Of a DNA stretch of 64,000 nucleotides, positions 62,705-64,000 are shown in pieces. Made by a program: the position numbers and the translations under genes. How positions within the stretch are numbered: position 1 is the stretch's first letter; each line of letters starts with the position of its first letter. Origin of the DNA: Parabacteroides johnsonii DSM 18315. Its GTDB lineage: Bacteria; Bacteroidota; Bacteroidia; Bacteroidales; Tannerellaceae. The DNA is taken from assembly GCF_025151045.1 (NCBI RefSeq), contig NZ_CP102285.1, forward strand, positions 744,001 through 808,000. The letters run 5' to 3'. The notes below the pieces were generated by a model. The model saw nothing but the letters and a program-made list of their open reading frames with translations. It was not told the origin of the DNA and ran no database searches.

Positions 62705-63880
62705 ATGAGATATATTAGAAACTTGATATATATCCTTTTATTCACAGTTGCCACTCAGGTGGCAACTGCGCAAATAAAGATCCTTTACGGACCTTATCTG
62801 CAGAATGTAAAAGAGAATGAGGCAACTATTGTCTGGGTAGCGGATAAGCCGTCTATCGGCTGGGTAGAATTGGCTCCGGATGATGGAACTCATTATTATG
62901 GAGAAGAGCGGCCTAAATATTTCGATACGACCAACGGTGTTAAAAATACATCCTTGCTGCATGCTGTGAAGGTAAAAGCGTTGACTCCCGGAACAACCTA
63001 TCGTTATCGTATTTATGCTCAAGAAGTATTGTCGCATGAAGGAATTAATGTCATATACGGACGTGTGGCTGCTTCGGATGTTTACAAAAAGAAGGCCTTG
63101 ACGTTTACAACGTGTGATCCGGATAAGAAAGAGACTTCTTTTGCGATGATCAATGATATTCACGGACGTGAGAACATTATTACGAAACTGTTGAATAATG
63201 CAAACTACAAGGATAAAGACTTGATTATTTTCAACGGGGATATGGTTTCGGAGTTTAAAGACGAGCAAACGATCTTTAATGGATTCATGAAAGAAAGTAT
63301 CGACTTGTTCGCATCGGAGAAGCCTATGTATTACGCTCGTGGTAATCATGAAACCCGTGGTGAGTTTGCCACTTCCTTCCAAAAATATTTTTCACCCAAA
63401 GAACCGTTTTTGTATTATCTTTTCAGACAGGGGCCTGTATGTTTCATTATGTTGGATACGGGGGAAGACAAACCGGATTCCGATATCGAGTACAGCGGTA
63501 TTACTGATTATGACGGTTATCGTACGGATCAGGTGGAATGGATGAAAGAATTGTATAAAAATGAAGATTTCAAGCAAGCTAAATTTAAAGTTGTCATTGC
63601 ACATATGCCCCCTTCCGCTGATCTCAATATCTGGCATGGGCAGAAAGACGTATTAAAGAAATTCGTTCCTATCTTGAATGAACTCGGAGTTGATCTGATG
63701 CTGTGCGGACACCTCCATCGGAACAAATATGAGGAACCGAGTGCCGGGATTAAATTCCCTGTATTGGTAAATTCAAATAACAGTGTGGTTTCTGTGGAGA
63801 CTAATGGTAACCAGATGGATCTGGTAGTACTTGATTTGGATGGCAAAGTCGTGACAAAAAAGTCATATACGGCAAAATAA
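62705..63880 (+). CDS. Secreted metallophosphatase, purple-acid-phosphatase-like
   Basis: 391 residues with a signal peptide (ATQVATA). An N-terminal Fn3-like domain (about 25-130, YLQNVKENEATIVWVADKP) precedes a calcineurin-like domain: FAMINDIHGRE, IIFNGDMVSEF, YYARGNHETRG, KVVIAHMPPSAD and LMLCGHLHRNKY, with the metal ligands intact. This Fn3-plus-phosphoesterase layout is that of purple acid phosphatases. It lies 23 bases after the SusD gene and is the only enzyme in the visible locus. Confidence 0.88.
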   Translation: MRYIRNLIYILLFTVATQVATAQIKILYGPYLQNVKENEATIVWVADKPSIGWVELAPDDGTHYYGEERPKYFDTTNGVKNTSLLHAVKVKALTPGTTYRYRIYAQEVLSHEGINVIYGRVAASDVYKKKALTFTTCDPDKKETSFAMINDIHGRENIITKLLNNANYKDKDLIIFNGDMVSEFKDEQTIFNGFMKESIDLFASEKPMYYARGNHETRGEFATSFQKYFSPKEPFLYYLFRQGPVCFIMLDTGEDKPDSDIEYSGITDYDGYRTDQVEWMKELYKNEDFKQAKFKVVIAHMPPSADLNIWHGQKDVLKKFVPILNELGVDLMLCGHLHRNKYEEPSAGIKFPVLVNSNNSVVSVETNGNQMDLVVLDLDGKVVTKKSYTAK

Positions 63881-63908
63881 TCCTCATAATTCAGTATTAA
63901 TTTATATG

Positions 63909-63946
63909 AGTGCGGTTACTCGGGTAGAAATCCGAGTAATCGCACT
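63909..63946 (+). terminator. Strong hairpin after the phosphatase gene
   Basis: AGTGCGGTTACTCGG (63909-63923) pairs with CCGAGTAATCGCACT (63932-63946) with one G-T pair. Only scattered T follow, so it may be an attenuated or bidirectional terminator. Confidence 0.6.
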
Positions 63947-64000
63947 TAATGTATTTAGTCTTATCCGATATTTTATCATATTCTCTTGTTTTTTTATAGA

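Overview
The window looks like a chromosomal segment from a gut Bacteroidales, most likely Parabacteroides or a close relative; the genus is inferred from gene content and was not tested. Supporting signs are SusC/SusD proteins, a FecR/ECF-sigma pair, a Nudix-type xylose regulator, the Bacteroidetes inositol-lipid cluster, an Asn/Gln-rich Rho, weak Shine-Dalgarno signals, and many matches to the Bacteroidetes -7 promoter box TAnnTTTG just upstream of genes. No rRNA, tRNA, CRISPR array, prophage or transposase gene was seen.

Layout. 1-1601: the 3' part of rho. 1665-7594: a TPR/AraC-type regulator, a DEAD-box helicase, an orphan PAS histidine kinase and a solute-binding protein. 7599-12721: a putative porin, then a five-gene 2-oxoacid:ferredoxin oxidoreductase operon that includes a 57-codon membrane protein. 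12866-18071: a GH106-like glycosidase and penicillin-binding protein 1C. 18072-21784: a long control region with a sigma-54-type promoter and two tandem enhancer-like palindromes, driving an FtsX/MacB-type permease and its ATPase. 21861-28045: a Tat-exported TIM-barrel protein, a HIT-family gene broken by an in-frame amber codon, a PepSY-like protein, a CNNM/CBS membrane protein and a TrkA/TrkH potassium uptake pair.

28273-33625 is the xylose operon (Nudix regulator, xylulokinase, xylose isomerase, xylose/H+ symporter), with a palindromic element inserted before the symporter gene. 33661-36834 holds mtgA-lipB-dus (translationally coupled) and a convergent exonuclease III. 37321-40118 has a choloylglycine-hydrolase family enzyme, an ADP-ribosylglycohydrolase and a lipoprotein. 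40373-47661 has clpB, a RecQ helicase, an acidic orphan protein, an OmpA lipoprotein, a DUF4136-like lipoprotein and an outer-membrane barrel.

47743-53402 (minus strand) is the inositol-lipid cluster: myo-inositol-phosphate synthase, PgpA-like phosphatase, GtrA-like membrane protein, CDP-alcohol phosphatidyltransferase and PAP2-type inositol phosphorylceramide synthase. A calcineurin-like lipoprotein and a barrel-like protein follow. 53805-55657 has an RRM protein, an outer-membrane protein and a small membrane protein. 55807-63880 is a SusCD locus with its own ECF sigma factor, FecR anti-sigma factor and a purple-acid-phosphatase-like enzyme.

The intergenic regions are rich in short palindromic non-coding elements of at least four kinds. 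Several gene starts were placed at a downstream ATG where the longest open frame begins at an unlikely TTG. The least explained items are the broken HIT gene, the sigma-54 control region, the 57-residue protein in the oxidoreductase operon, a perfect 17-bp inverted repeat over a start codon at the end of the inositol-lipid cluster, and a 64-bp conserved element present twice.
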